Positions 1-7,245 of a stretch of 47,490 bases of DNA are shown here, in pieces (position 1 is the first letter of the stretch; the number at the start of each line of letters is the position of its first letter). The notes beneath the pieces were generated by a model. It did no database searches. It saw only the letters and a list, made by a program, of their open reading frames with translations, and was not told the DNA's origin. Position numbers and translations under genes: made by a program. The stretch comes from an uncultured Lachnospiraceae bacterium (GTDB lineage: Bacteria > Bacillota > Clostridia > Lachnospirales > Lachnospiraceae): positions 1-47,490 of the forward strand of contig CAJTTO010000033.1 of NCBI GenBank assembly GCA_910579275.1, read 5' to 3'.

Positions 1-739
1 GAATACTGGATTTTTGCCTGTTTGCTTTCCCTTTCCCCAATAACCTGTGTTCAATAATAAGAAGTACTGCTATGGAAGAAAAAACAGGCACAAACTCAAA
101 GCTGAACTGGAATATGATTTCCATGATGAGGGGAATGATAATGACAAACTTGGCGACAATCAGGTGCGAAAGATTGTGTTTCTCGTTTCCGCCTTGCCGC
201 CTCAGCTGCAGCCTCCGTACAATCATATATACAATCAGTATTATCAGAAAGGCAAGCAGGAAACCATACCGCACCTTATATACAACCCCGCCCTGCATGT
301 TAAAAAAATGATAGCCAAATTTTGAATCCACCTCAAGGTCATGGTGTGCAAACATCTCCTCACGTCTGGTATCATCCCAGACAAGTGCAATGACTGCCAG
401 CTCAAACAGCATCCAGAGATGGGTAAATCTCCTAATCCACTTATGCTTGGTGTCAATCTGCATATAGGATAGAATAAATTTGATAAAGAAAAAATAAAAC
501 AGAAAATTCCCCAAATATTCCATCTTTAACGCCAGTGTCGCCTCGTCAGGCTTACTGGTGCGAAGCAGCAGGAAATACGCGCCATTCATGATGAGACATC
601 CCATATTGGCAATCATCAGATTGGTTGACGACTTGTTCTGCTCCTTCCCCATCAATACAAAAATACCTATAAGTGGTATCACAACACCAGCCATAGATAT
701 CAGCATCCATATAATACCCGCGCTAAGTTCTAAATGCAT
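1..739 (-). CDS. Seven-TM sensor domain protein, C-terminus outside window
   Basis: The reading frame starts at an ATG (739) behind AAAGGAG and stays open for 246 codons to the window edge, so the C-terminus is missing. Seven hydrophobic segments are visible at roughly residues 6-29, 38-57, 71-90, 100-118, 147-168, 190-208 and 214-230, separated by short charged loops. This layout matches the 7TM sensory module (HisKA_7TM type) that usually precedes a histidine kinase, GGDEF or PAS output domain. The output domain cannot be seen here. A membrane signalling role is inferred from the topology only. It is transcribed away from the glycyl-radical gene and is separated from it by that gene's terminator. 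Confidence 0.75.
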   Translation of the reverse strand, partial: MHLELSAGIIWMLISMAGVVIPLIGIFVLMGKEQNKSSTNLMIANMGCLIMNGAYFLLLRTSKPDEATLALKMEYLGNFLFYFFFIKFILSYMQIDTKHKWIRRFTHLWMLFELAVIALVWDDTRREEMFAHHDLEVDSKFGYHFFNMQGGVVYKVRYGFLLAFLIILIVYMIVRRLQLRRQGGNEKHNLSHLIVAKFVIIIPLIMEIIFQFSFEFVPVFSSIAVLLIIEHRLLGKGKANRQKSSI

Positions 740-928
740 GTCAGTTACGCTCCTTTTAATGATATAGTTCTATTTTATCCTTTTTCGTTTTTCCTGTCCA
801 TTGTTTTTGGCAATCTTTCCCTACGCACTGTTACAGACGTCAGGCCGTAATGGCATTTTCCCTGCACCGGCGTGCGCAGTCGAGCTGACAAGAAGCTGAC
901 ATATTTCCGCCGGATACCCGTGTTTAAG

Positions 929-964
929 CAAAAACAGAACGCCACCTCTAACGGCGGCGTTCTG
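929..964 (-). terminator. Intrinsic terminator of the glycyl-radical gene
   Basis: A 9-bp stem, CAGAACGCC (935-943) with GGCGTTCTG (956-964), is followed on the minus strand by a run of five T. It lies 36 nt past the stop codon of the short glycyl-radical gene. The rest of the interval 740-999 holds the upstream region of the 7TM gene and nothing else that can be recognised. Confidence 0.8.
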
Positions 965-999
965 CGAATGGATAAAATGAAATTGTGAAATCTGCAAAA

Positions 1000-1239
1000 T
1001 TAAATGGCTTCGTGGAATGTTCTTGATATAACATCTGCCTGCTGTTCCGGAGTCAGCTTGATAAAGTTTACTGCGTAGCCCGAAACCCTGATTGTAAGCT
1101 GCGGATAATTCTCAGGATGTTTCTGTGCATCCAGCAATGTATCCCTGTTGAGTACGTTTACATTGAGATGATGACCACCCTTTGTTGCATATCCGTCTAA
1201 AAGATTTACCAAATTGTTTACCTGTGCATTGTCTGTCAT
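1000..1239 (-). CDS. grcA: Minimal autonomous glycyl radical cofactor (YfiD/GrcA-like)
   Basis: This 79-residue protein consists almost wholly of the C-terminal glycyl-radical segment of pyruvate formate-lyase. The hallmark RVSGYAV, whose Gly carries the radical, sits near residue 54 and is followed by LTPEQQADVISRTF, very close to the end of E. coli GrcA and PflB. In E. coli, GrcA (127 residues) repairs PflB that oxygen has cleaved at the radical Gly by replacing the lost C-terminal fragment. By inference this protein does the same for a PFL encoded elsewhere. It lacks the N-terminal ~45 residues of E. coli GrcA, so it is nearly the bare spare part. GGAGG lies 6 nt before the ATG. A Crp/Fnr-type promoter precedes it and an intrinsic terminator follows, so it is probably monocistronic. 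Confidence 0.85.
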   Translation of the reverse strand: MTDNAQVNNLVNLLDGYATKGGHHLNVNVLNRDTLLDAQKHPENYPQLTIRVSGYAVNFIKLTPEQQADVISRTFHEAI

Positions 1240-1300
1240 AATGCTACCTCCTTTTATAATTATACTGTTTGAATTCTGCGCTCTGTTCTTTTGTAATTTT

Positions 1301-1342
1301 AGTATATTTTATTCCGGATAAGATTTCGGTAACAATTGTTAC
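1301..1342 (-). promoter_or_regulatory. Class II Crp/Fnr-type promoter of grcA-like gene
   Basis: A perfect 14-bp palindrome, GTAACAATTGTTAC, spans 1329-1342. A minus-strand -10 box TATACT lies at 1306-1301, which puts +1 near 1294. The palindrome centre (1335.5) then falls at -41.5, the classical position for class II activation by Crp/Fnr-family dimers, and no good -35 box is present. The adjacent Crp/Fnr-family gene is the obvious candidate activator, which is an inference. Activation in the absence of oxygen or by another signal cannot be read from the sequence. Confidence 0.7.
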
Positions 1343-1391
1343 ATACATAGATTTTTTATGTATTTATTTGCATACAATGTTGAAAAAAAGA

Positions 1392-2090
1392 CTAATATAA
1401 CGTTTCAAGCACATCACGATCTGTTATTTTAATCGTGTTCCGGTCTGTCTCAATAAGGTGTTCCTGCTGCATCTTCATGAGTTCTCTGGACAATGATGGT
1501 CTGGTCGTCCCAAGATAGTCCGCTAGTTCCTCCCTGTTCATTGTAAGCCTGACGGTATCGGAACCTCCTGCGGAAACCTGATCCATCAGCCACAACGCAA
1601 TGCGCTCACGCAGTGTCGTTCCTGATAAAAGATGCAGCTTTCTCGTCATAGTAAAATTTTTCTCGGATTGAATTTCCAGCATGTTCCTCGTTATCATCCT
1701 ATGGTGCTCGCAGGCATTGCTGCAAAAACAGTAAAAAAATTCCCATGGTATCTCAAGCACTCGCACTTTGCCCTGTGTAATGGCATCATACCAGTATGTC
1801 TTGGTATCCACAAAGAGAAACATCTCGCCAAAAACATCTCCCTGCCCTACCATAAAGAGCACATCCCTTTTTCCGGACGCAAAATCCTTTGCAATCATCA
1901 CGGTTCCTTCCAGAACCAAAAACAGATTCCTCGGCGTCTCTCCCTGACGGAACACATAGCAACCGTCCTCATATGAACGCTCTACCGTTTTGGAACACCG
2001 GAACATTTTCTCTATCTCATCCTTGCTAATATCCCGAAACAAATGAATTTTATCACAATTCTTTATACGCTCAACCATATCACTTGGCAT
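1392..2090 (-). CDS. Crp/Fnr-family transcriptional regulator
   Basis: The 232-residue protein has an N-terminal cyclic-nucleotide-binding-like beta-barrel (about 15-135, with ...LFLVLEGTVMIAK... and GQGDVFGEM), a long dimerisation helix, and a C-terminal winged helix (about 160-225) whose recognition helix contains TTRPSLSRELMKM. These are the standard features of the Crp/Fnr family. Several Cys are present (residues 12, 32, 44 and a group near 120-130), but they do not form a clear FNR 4Fe-4S signature, so the effector is unknown. It is encoded just upstream of the glycyl-radical gene, whose promoter carries a palindromic operator; regulation of that gene is inferred. AAAGGA lies very close to the first ATG; an in-frame ATG four codons later is an alternative start. 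Confidence 0.9.
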   Translation of the reverse strand: MPSDMVERIKNCDKIHLFRDISKDEIEKMFRCSKTVERSYEDGCYVFRQGETPRNLFLVLEGTVMIAKDFASGKRDVLFMVGQGDVFGEMFLFVDTKTYWYDAITQGKVRVLEIPWEFFYCFCSNACEHHRMITRNMLEIQSEKNFTMTRKLHLLSGTTLRERIALWLMDQVSAGGSDTVRLTMNREELADYLGTTRPSLSRELMKMQQEHLIETDRNTIKITDRDVLETLY

Positions 2091-2199
2091 ATTTCCTTTC
2101 CATGTCCGTGTGCAATCGAGTTGGAATGACTTTTCCTACTCGCTGCGCGCCCCATGCGCCGCTTTGCGGTTTCGTTCCTCTGCACGGGGCTGCGCATAA

Positions 2200-2230
2200 A
2201 AACATGGAGAACGCTGTTTTCGCGTTCTCC
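2200..2230 (-). terminator. Terminator of groES-groEL operon
   Basis: GGAGAACGC (2206-2214) pairs with GCGTTCTCC (2222-2230) in a 9-bp stem with a 7-nt loop. It is followed on the minus strand by ATGTTTTTATG and lies 10 nt past the groEL stop codon. Confidence 0.75.
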
Positions 2231-2239
2231 TGTTATAAA

Positions 2240-3865
2240 TTACATCATTCCGCCCATTCCAGGACCGCCTGCCGGCATTGCCGGAGCATCTTCTTTGATG
2301 TTTGCCACTACGGACTCTGTTGTAAGCAGTGTGCTCGCTACGGAACATGCGTTCTGTAAAGCGGTTCTTGTCACCTTGGCAGGGTCAAGAATTCCAGCCT
2401 CAACCATGTTCACATACTCTTCCTTGTAAGCGTCAAAGCCCATTCCAACCTCTGACTCTTTTACTTTATTTACAATAACACTTCCTTCAAGACCTGCATT
2501 TGCAGCAATGATGAACAGCGGTGATTCCAACGCCTTGAGCACTATCTTCGCACCTGTCTTGACATCGCTGTCAAGTGTCTCAACAAGCTCTGCCACTTTC
2601 TTTGACGCGTGAATATATGCAGAACCGCCGCCTGCAATGATGCCTTCCTCCACAGCAGCCCTTGTAGCGTTCAGCGCGTCTTCCATACGAAGCTTTGCTT
2701 CCTTCATCTCTGTCTCTGTCGCCGCACCGACACGGATAACCGCAACACCGCCTGCAAGCTTTGCCAGTCTCTCCTGCAGTTTCTCCTTGTCAAAATCGGA
2801 AGTTGTCTCCTCGACCTGTTTCTTAATCTGTGAGATTCTGGCATCAATCGCTGCCTTGTCGCCCTCACCGTCAACAATAATTGTATTTTCTTTCTGAACC
2901 TTTACAGACTTCGCACGTCCACACTGCTCCAATGTTGCTTCCTTCAGGTCAAGACCAAGCTCCTCGCTGATTACCTGACCACCTGTAAGGATTGCGATAT
3001 CCTCAAGCATTGCCTTTCTTCTGTCACCATATCCCGGAGCCTTTACTGCCACTACATTAAATGTACCGCGAAGCTTGTTAACGATTAATGTTGTCAGTGC
3101 CTCGCCTTCAACATCCTCTGCAATAATCAGAAGTTTAGCACCTGACTGAACCACCTGCTCCAAAACAGGAAGAATTTCCTGAATATTTGAAATCTTCTTG
3201 TCTGTAATCAGGATATATGGCTCCTCCATTGTCGCTTCCATCTTATCCATGTCTGTAGCCATGTATGCGGAAATATAGCCGCGGTCGAACTGCATGCCTT
3301 CCACAAGGTCAAGTTCTGTCTGCATTGTCTTTGACTCTTCGATTGTGATAACGCCGTCCCCGGAAACCTTCTCCATAGCGTCCGCAACCATGTTTCCAAC
3401 TTCCTCGTCACCTGCTGAAATTGCAGCTACTCTTGCAATGTGGCGCTTTCCGTCCACCTTTGAACTCATTGCCGCAATGGCTTCCACAGCACAGTCTGTC
3501 GCTTTCTTCATTCCCTTTCTCAAATCAATCGGGTTTGCGCCTGCTGCCAGATTCTTCATTCCCTCGTTAATCATAGCCTGTGCAAGAACGGTAGCTGTTG
3601 TCGTACCGTCACCTGCCACATCATTTGTCTTCGTTGCCACTTCCTTGACAAGCTGTGCACCCATGTTTTCAAAGGCATCTTCAAGCTCGATTTCCTTTGC
3701 GATGGTCACGCCGTCATTTGTGATTAACGGTGCGCCGAATGACTTGTCGAGAACCACGTTTCTTCCCTTAGGTCCAAGTGTCACACTTACTGTGTCTGCC
3801 AGCTTATTTACGCCCGCCTCTAATGTTTTGCGAGCCTCTGCCCCATATTTGATTTCCTTTGCCAT
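2240..3865 (-). CDS. groEL: Chaperonin GroEL (Hsp60)
   Basis: This is a 541-residue ATP-dependent chaperonin subunit that forms the 14-mer folding chamber with GroES in the cytoplasm. It begins MAKEIKYG, contains the ATP-site motif DGTTTATVLAQ near residue 86, and ends in the GGM-type tail GMGGMM. The length is normal for the family. A TTG six codons earlier would extend the frame, but GGAGG lies 11 nt before ATG 3865 and all close homologues start MAKE, so 3865 is chosen. It follows groES by 76 nt and is controlled with it by the CIRCE element upstream of groES. Confidence 0.98.
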   Translation of the reverse strand: MAKEIKYGAEARKTLEAGVNKLADTVSVTLGPKGRNVVLDKSFGAPLITNDGVTIAKEIELEDAFENMGAQLVKEVATKTNDVAGDGTTTATVLAQAMINEGMKNLAAGANPIDLRKGMKKATDCAVEAIAAMSSKVDGKRHIARVAAISAGDEEVGNMVADAMEKVSGDGVITIEESKTMQTELDLVEGMQFDRGYISAYMATDMDKMEATMEEPYILITDKKISNIQEILPVLEQVVQSGAKLLIIAEDVEGEALTTLIVNKLRGTFNVVAVKAPGYGDRRKAMLEDIAILTGGQVISEELGLDLKEATLEQCGRAKSVKVQKENTIIVDGEGDKAAIDARISQIKKQVEETTSDFDKEKLQERLAKLAGGVAVIRVGAATETEMKEAKLRMEDALNATRAAVEEGIIAGGGSAYIHASKKVAELVETLDSDVKTGAKIVLKALESPLFIIAANAGLEGSVIVNKVKESEVGMGFDAYKEEYVNMVEAGILDPAKVTRTALQNACSVASTLLTTESVVANIKEDAPAMPAGGPGMGGMM

Positions 3866-3941
3866 GATTTTTTCATCCTCCAAATATAAATATTCTAATT
3901 ATTTCATGCGAAGAACGCTGCACGCCGCGTCCTCTTAACAC

Positions 3942-4229
3942 TTAATTATTGATAACTGCCAAAATATCATTCTGCTTTACAATGATATATTCCTCGTCGT
4001 CAATCTTTACTTCTGTTCCTGAATACTTGGAAAAGATAACATTGTCACCTGTTTTGACTTCCATCTTAACTTCCTTGCCGTCAACGACTCCGCCCGGACC
4101 TACTGCGATAACCTCTGCCTGCTGCGGCTTTTCCTTGTTCTGTCCCGGTAATACAATGCCTGACTTTGTTGTCTCCTCCGCAACCAGCTGCTTTAATACG
4201 ACTCTGTCTCCTAACGGTACTAATTTCAT
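3942..4229 (-). CDS. groES: Co-chaperonin GroES (Hsp10)
   Basis: The 95-residue co-chaperonin caps the GroEL ring. It starts MKLVPLGDRVV and contains the mobile-loop region (about residues 17-35, with SGIVLPGQ) and the C-terminal YIIVKQNDILAVI strand, all typical. AGGAGG precedes the ATG. It is the first gene of the groES-groEL operon, and a perfect CIRCE operator begins 50 nt upstream. The repressor gene hrcA is not in this window. Confidence 0.98.
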   Translation of the reverse strand: MKLVPLGDRVVLKQLVAEETTKSGIVLPGQNKEKPQQAEVIAVGPGGVVDGKEVKMEVKTGDNVIFSKYSGTEVKIDDEEYIIVKQNDILAVINN

Positions 4230-4279
4230 GCTTAATGCCTCCTTAAAGATTTATAATAAAATATGATTCGCTTTTTTGA

Positions 4280-4306
4280 TTAGCACTCTTATCTATTGAG
4301 TGCTAA
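4280..4306 (-). promoter_or_regulatory. CIRCE operator (HrcA-binding site)
   Basis: TTAGCACTC, nine bases, then GAGTGCTAA: a perfect copy of the CIRCE consensus. It lies at the inferred transcription start of groES-groEL, where HrcA repression operates in Firmicutes. Confidence 0.97.
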
Positions 4307-4314
4307 CAAATCAT

Positions 4315-4343
4315 ATAATAATTTTTTGTACACAGTTCTGCAA
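4315..4343 (-). promoter_or_regulatory. groES-groEL promoter
   Basis: On the minus strand, TTGCAG (4343-4338), a 17-nt spacer and TATTAT (4320-4315) form a sigma-A type promoter. The predicted start near 4308 puts CIRCE at the very beginning of the transcript. An overlapping TATGAT (4315-4310) is an alternative -10. Confidence 0.6.
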
Positions 4344-4458
4344 ACGGGTTTAAGCTTTATTATCTCTCGTTTACTTGTATTTTCTTCTATTTTTTCATTT
4401 TTTCTTTTGTTTTCAAAGTTTAGTGCACTTAATAATTATTTTAGAATTTCATATTTAC

Positions 4459-5406
4459 TCAGGCTTTCTTCAAGCCTTTCTCCAGTCTTTCCTTGTATCC
4501 GGGAGCATTTTTCATGGTAAATTTGTTCTCCAACATAGCATATTCGGCATCTGAAAGAATATTCTTAAAACTTTCCTCAACATTTGTCCGCATTACACAT
4601 CCAACCGCAATGCTGGGGGCAAGTATTGCGTCCTCGAAACGTTCACACGCCTGCTGTATTCCATCACAGTATTCTTTTGCAGCATCTTCCTCCGCAAGCG
4701 GCAGCAGCACATGGAACACGTCTCCCTCTACCCTGCCAATCACAGCATGCTCCATTCCAGACGCTGCTGCCTTGTCCTTCAGTATTTCGGCGACAGTCAC
4801 TATCAGACGGTCACTCTCCTCCTCGCCAAAATTGTTGTCAACAAACCGCCAGTCATTGATGTTGACGCAGATTGCCGCAGTAGGCACCACCTCCCGCTCT
4901 GCAAGCTCCTTCATGTGACTTATAAAGCAGTTCCTGTTCAGCACACCTGTCAGCGGGTCATTCTGGCCGGAATGTTTCGCCTGATACGTCTCCTTTTCAA
5001 GCTGCTGCTCAAGTTCGTCGATATAAACTGCCTGCTCGCTTGCAAGATATGACTTTTCGCTGTAATCCTCCAGTGTTTCAATGTAGGCGCCAAGCAGTTT
5101 GTTGACATCCTCAAAGCGCTCTGCTGCAACATTGTCATATTTCGCATAAATATGGCACACGGTTCTGCCCTTTACCCTGATTTTGTTTCCAGGTTTATTG
5201 ACCACATCCGGCTTAAATCCGCCAAAATCACCAATTGTCATCAGGATGGTGCCATGTCTGTCTGTCATCAGTGTATCCAGTCCAAAGATTTTATGGAGCT
5301 GTCCCAGCATGACTTCTGCTGTTTTCATGTCAAATAAATCCTTTGGATAATAATTTTTGCTGTTCTGCTCTATTCTCTGACCAAATGCTGTTTTCTTGTC
5401 GTTCAT
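4459..5406 (-). CDS. Degenerate GGDEF-domain protein
   Basis: The 315-residue protein has no membrane segment. Residues ~20-105 form a small sensory-like domain reminiscent of the PocR ligand-binding fold (an inference from ...MLGQLHKIFGLDTLMTDRHG...). A short coiled-coil-like helix rich in Glu and Gln (about 110-140) follows, and then a GGDEF fold (about 145-310) starting with the typical DPLTGVLNRNCF. The signature loop reads VEGDVF where active enzymes have GGDEF/GGEEF, and no RxxD inhibitory site is seen upstream. Diguanylate cyclase activity is therefore doubtful, and a receptor or regulatory role is possible. It lies between groES and the PHP-HAD gene, both on the same strand. Confidence 0.8.
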   Translation of the reverse strand: MNDKKTAFGQRIEQNSKNYYPKDLFDMKTAEVMLGQLHKIFGLDTLMTDRHGTILMTIGDFGGFKPDVVNKPGNKIRVKGRTVCHIYAKYDNVAAERFEDVNKLLGAYIETLEDYSEKSYLASEQAVYIDELEQQLEKETYQAKHSGQNDPLTGVLNRNCFISHMKELAEREVVPTAAICVNINDWRFVDNNFGEEESDRLIVTVAEILKDKAAASGMEHAVIGRVEGDVFHVLLPLAEEDAAKEYCDGIQQACERFEDAILAPSIAVGCVMRTNVEESFKNILSDAEYAMLENKFTMKNAPGYKERLEKGLKKA

Positions 5407-5465
5407 TGCTTTCCCTTTCCCTTCGTTAAATACATATTACTCGCTTCGTCATCTACTCTCTATTA

Positions 5466-7133
5466 TTACTGATTCAATATAAACTTGTCAATAATCTCCA
5501 CAATACCATCATGATTATTGTCCTGCTGCGTGACATAATCCGCATGTGCCTTCACAGCAGGATTTCCGTTTACCATACAGACTCCGACTCCTGCCGCATC
5601 AAGCATGGATATGTCATTTTCCTCATCCCCTGCCGCGACAGAATTTTTGACATGGATGCGGAGTGTCCTGCAAAGATTTACAAGCGCATTTCCCTTGCCG
5701 GCATTTTTATTGTAAAATTCAAGATAATGTGCATTGGAAAACGCACAGGTTATGTCCTCCCCAATCTCTGATTCCTCCACTTCCCTGCGCAGCGCTTCCA
5801 GTTTTCCCCTGTCGTCCAAATCAATCGCAAGCAGCTTGGACGGTGCGTGGGAAAGTTCTTTTTCCAGATTGGTACTCACAATGTAGGGCGACTCTATCAC
5901 ACTGGTATAAAAAGCAATCTCCCGATCGTCCGCGCTGCTTATTATATCAGTATCTGTGTATGTCTGAATGTGAATGCCCCGCCTTACCGCCCTGTCAAAA
6001 ATCGCCTGCGCTGTCGACACCGGCACATCATAGTGCGCTATCGTTTCACGAGTGCCGCAGTCATAGAGAACCGCCCCATTATACGCTGACGCATAAATTC
6101 TGCCGACCAGACCGCTTTGCTGGATGCCAAGTGTACTCAGCACATTCAGAATACTGTTTGTCGACCTCCCGCTTGACAGTACAAAGTGCTTTCCCTTTGA
6201 CAACATCTCCACAATTTTTTCCCTTGCACGCTCTGTTATTGTCTTGTCTTTGGAAAGCAGTGTATCGTCCAAATCGGTAAACAATATCTTTGTACTGAGT
6301 GCCTTCTTCATATCGGCAAGCATTTTCTCATGTATGTAGAGACTGCCATATCCGACAGCAAGTTCAAGCCCCGGCTTGTTGGATCCGTGAAAATCCGAAC
6401 CGCCGCTTGGCAGCAGATTATATTTTTCTGCCAGCGTCCTGATCTGCCTTTCCTCTGTCAGGGAGTAGGAACTGTATTTTGTCTCTATTCCCATCAGTCC
6501 GGCATCCTTCAGCCGCTGTACCAGAATCTCGAGCTGCTCGTGCCCCATTCCGTAAAGGGTCGGATGTGCCAGAACCGGTATTCCTCCGGCCTCCAGAGTT
6601 ACCTTTATGACTTCCTCCGGCGTCACTTTCTCACGGTGCACAAAATATTTGGTATGATCTCCAAGATACTTGGAAAAAGCTTCACTCGCACTCTTCACAT
6701 ATCCTCTGTCCAGCATATACCGTGCATAGTGCGCACGCGTAATCACCGCATCCGGAAATGCCTCCGCAAGCGCTTCATAAGTAATGTCTATCCCTGCTTC
6801 CCTGAGATTCGCGCAAAGTTTATAGTTCCTTTCCATTCTTGACTGCCGGAACTGTGCCAGATATTTTTGAAACATGGGCGCCTTGTAATCAATGAAGAGT
6901 CCCACAATATGCACATCACGTTTATTGTACTCCGTCGAGTACTCTATTCCGGGAATAATCTCAATCGGCTTGTCTTTTGCATATTCCGTGATTTCATCCA
7001 GCCCGTCCACTGTGTCATGGTCTGTGAGCGCTATGGCGCACAATCCTTTCTCTATCGCGTAATCCACCAGTTCTGTCGGTGTGAGTGTACCGTCAGAACG
7101 CGAGGAATGCACATGTAAATCAATGAATCCCAT
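5466..7133 (-). CDS. PHP phosphoesterase fused to Cof-type HAD phosphatase
   Basis: One uninterrupted 555-codon frame encodes two hydrolases. Residues 1-~275 are a PHP domain of the YciV/TrpH type, with metal ligands visible in DLHVHSS, ALTDHDT, PGIEYS, LAHPTL and GGSDFHG. Related enzymes hydrolyse 3',5'-nucleotide bisphosphates or RNA 5' ends. Residues ~283-555 are a HAD-IIB (Cof) phosphatase with motif I FTDLDDTLLS, motif II LSSGRS and motif IV AAGDEENDISML. Both active sites look intact, so both halves are probably catalytic; the substrates are unknown. The join is short (about residues 275-282) and no stop or frameshift is present. A good ribosome site precedes MGFIDLHVHS. Confidence 0.85.
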   Translation of the reverse strand: MGFIDLHVHSSRSDGTLTPTELVDYAIEKGLCAIALTDHDTVDGLDEITEYAKDKPIEIIPGIEYSTEYNKRDVHIVGLFIDYKAPMFQKYLAQFRQSRMERNYKLCANLREAGIDITYEALAEAFPDAVITRAHYARYMLDRGYVKSASEAFSKYLGDHTKYFVHREKVTPEEVIKVTLEAGGIPVLAHPTLYGMGHEQLEILVQRLKDAGLMGIETKYSSYSLTEERQIRTLAEKYNLLPSGGSDFHGSNKPGLELAVGYGSLYIHEKMLADMKKALSTKILFTDLDDTLLSKDKTITERAREKIVEMLSKGKHFVLSSGRSTNSILNVLSTLGIQQSGLVGRIYASAYNGAVLYDCGTRETIAHYDVPVSTAQAIFDRAVRRGIHIQTYTDTDIISSADDREIAFYTSVIESPYIVSTNLEKELSHAPSKLLAIDLDDRGKLEALRREVEESEIGEDITCAFSNAHYLEFYNKNAGKGNALVNLCRTLRIHVKNSVAAGDEENDISMLDAAGVGVCMVNGNPAVKAHADYVTQQDNNHDGIVEIIDKFILNQ

Positions 7134-7197
7134 TTTCTGTTCTCCCTTCTGCTATCCAATAGGGGATTATATATCCTTTCTGTGTCCGTGTGCACAA

Positions 7198-7230
7198 AGA
7201 ATGAAAAGAGGCAGCGCTGTCTGCCTCTTT
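7198..7230 (-). terminator. Terminator of ABC-F gene
   Basis: AAAGAGGCAG (7205-7214) pairs with CTGCCTCTTT (7221-7230) in a perfect 10-bp stem. It lies 15 nt past the stop of the ABC-F gene and is followed on the minus strand by TTT-rich sequence. Confidence 0.7.
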
Positions 7231-7245
7231 CTTCTCACTCTCACT

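Noticed and set aside
1329..1342. Assigning the palindrome to a named regulon such as HcpR or FNR
   Set aside because: The half-site does not settle which Crp/Fnr subfamily binds, so only the general class is stated.
3866..3883. Six-codon extension of GroEL from an upstream TTG
   Set aside because: The TTG overlaps the GGAGG that serves ATG 3865, and GroEL proteins start MAKE.
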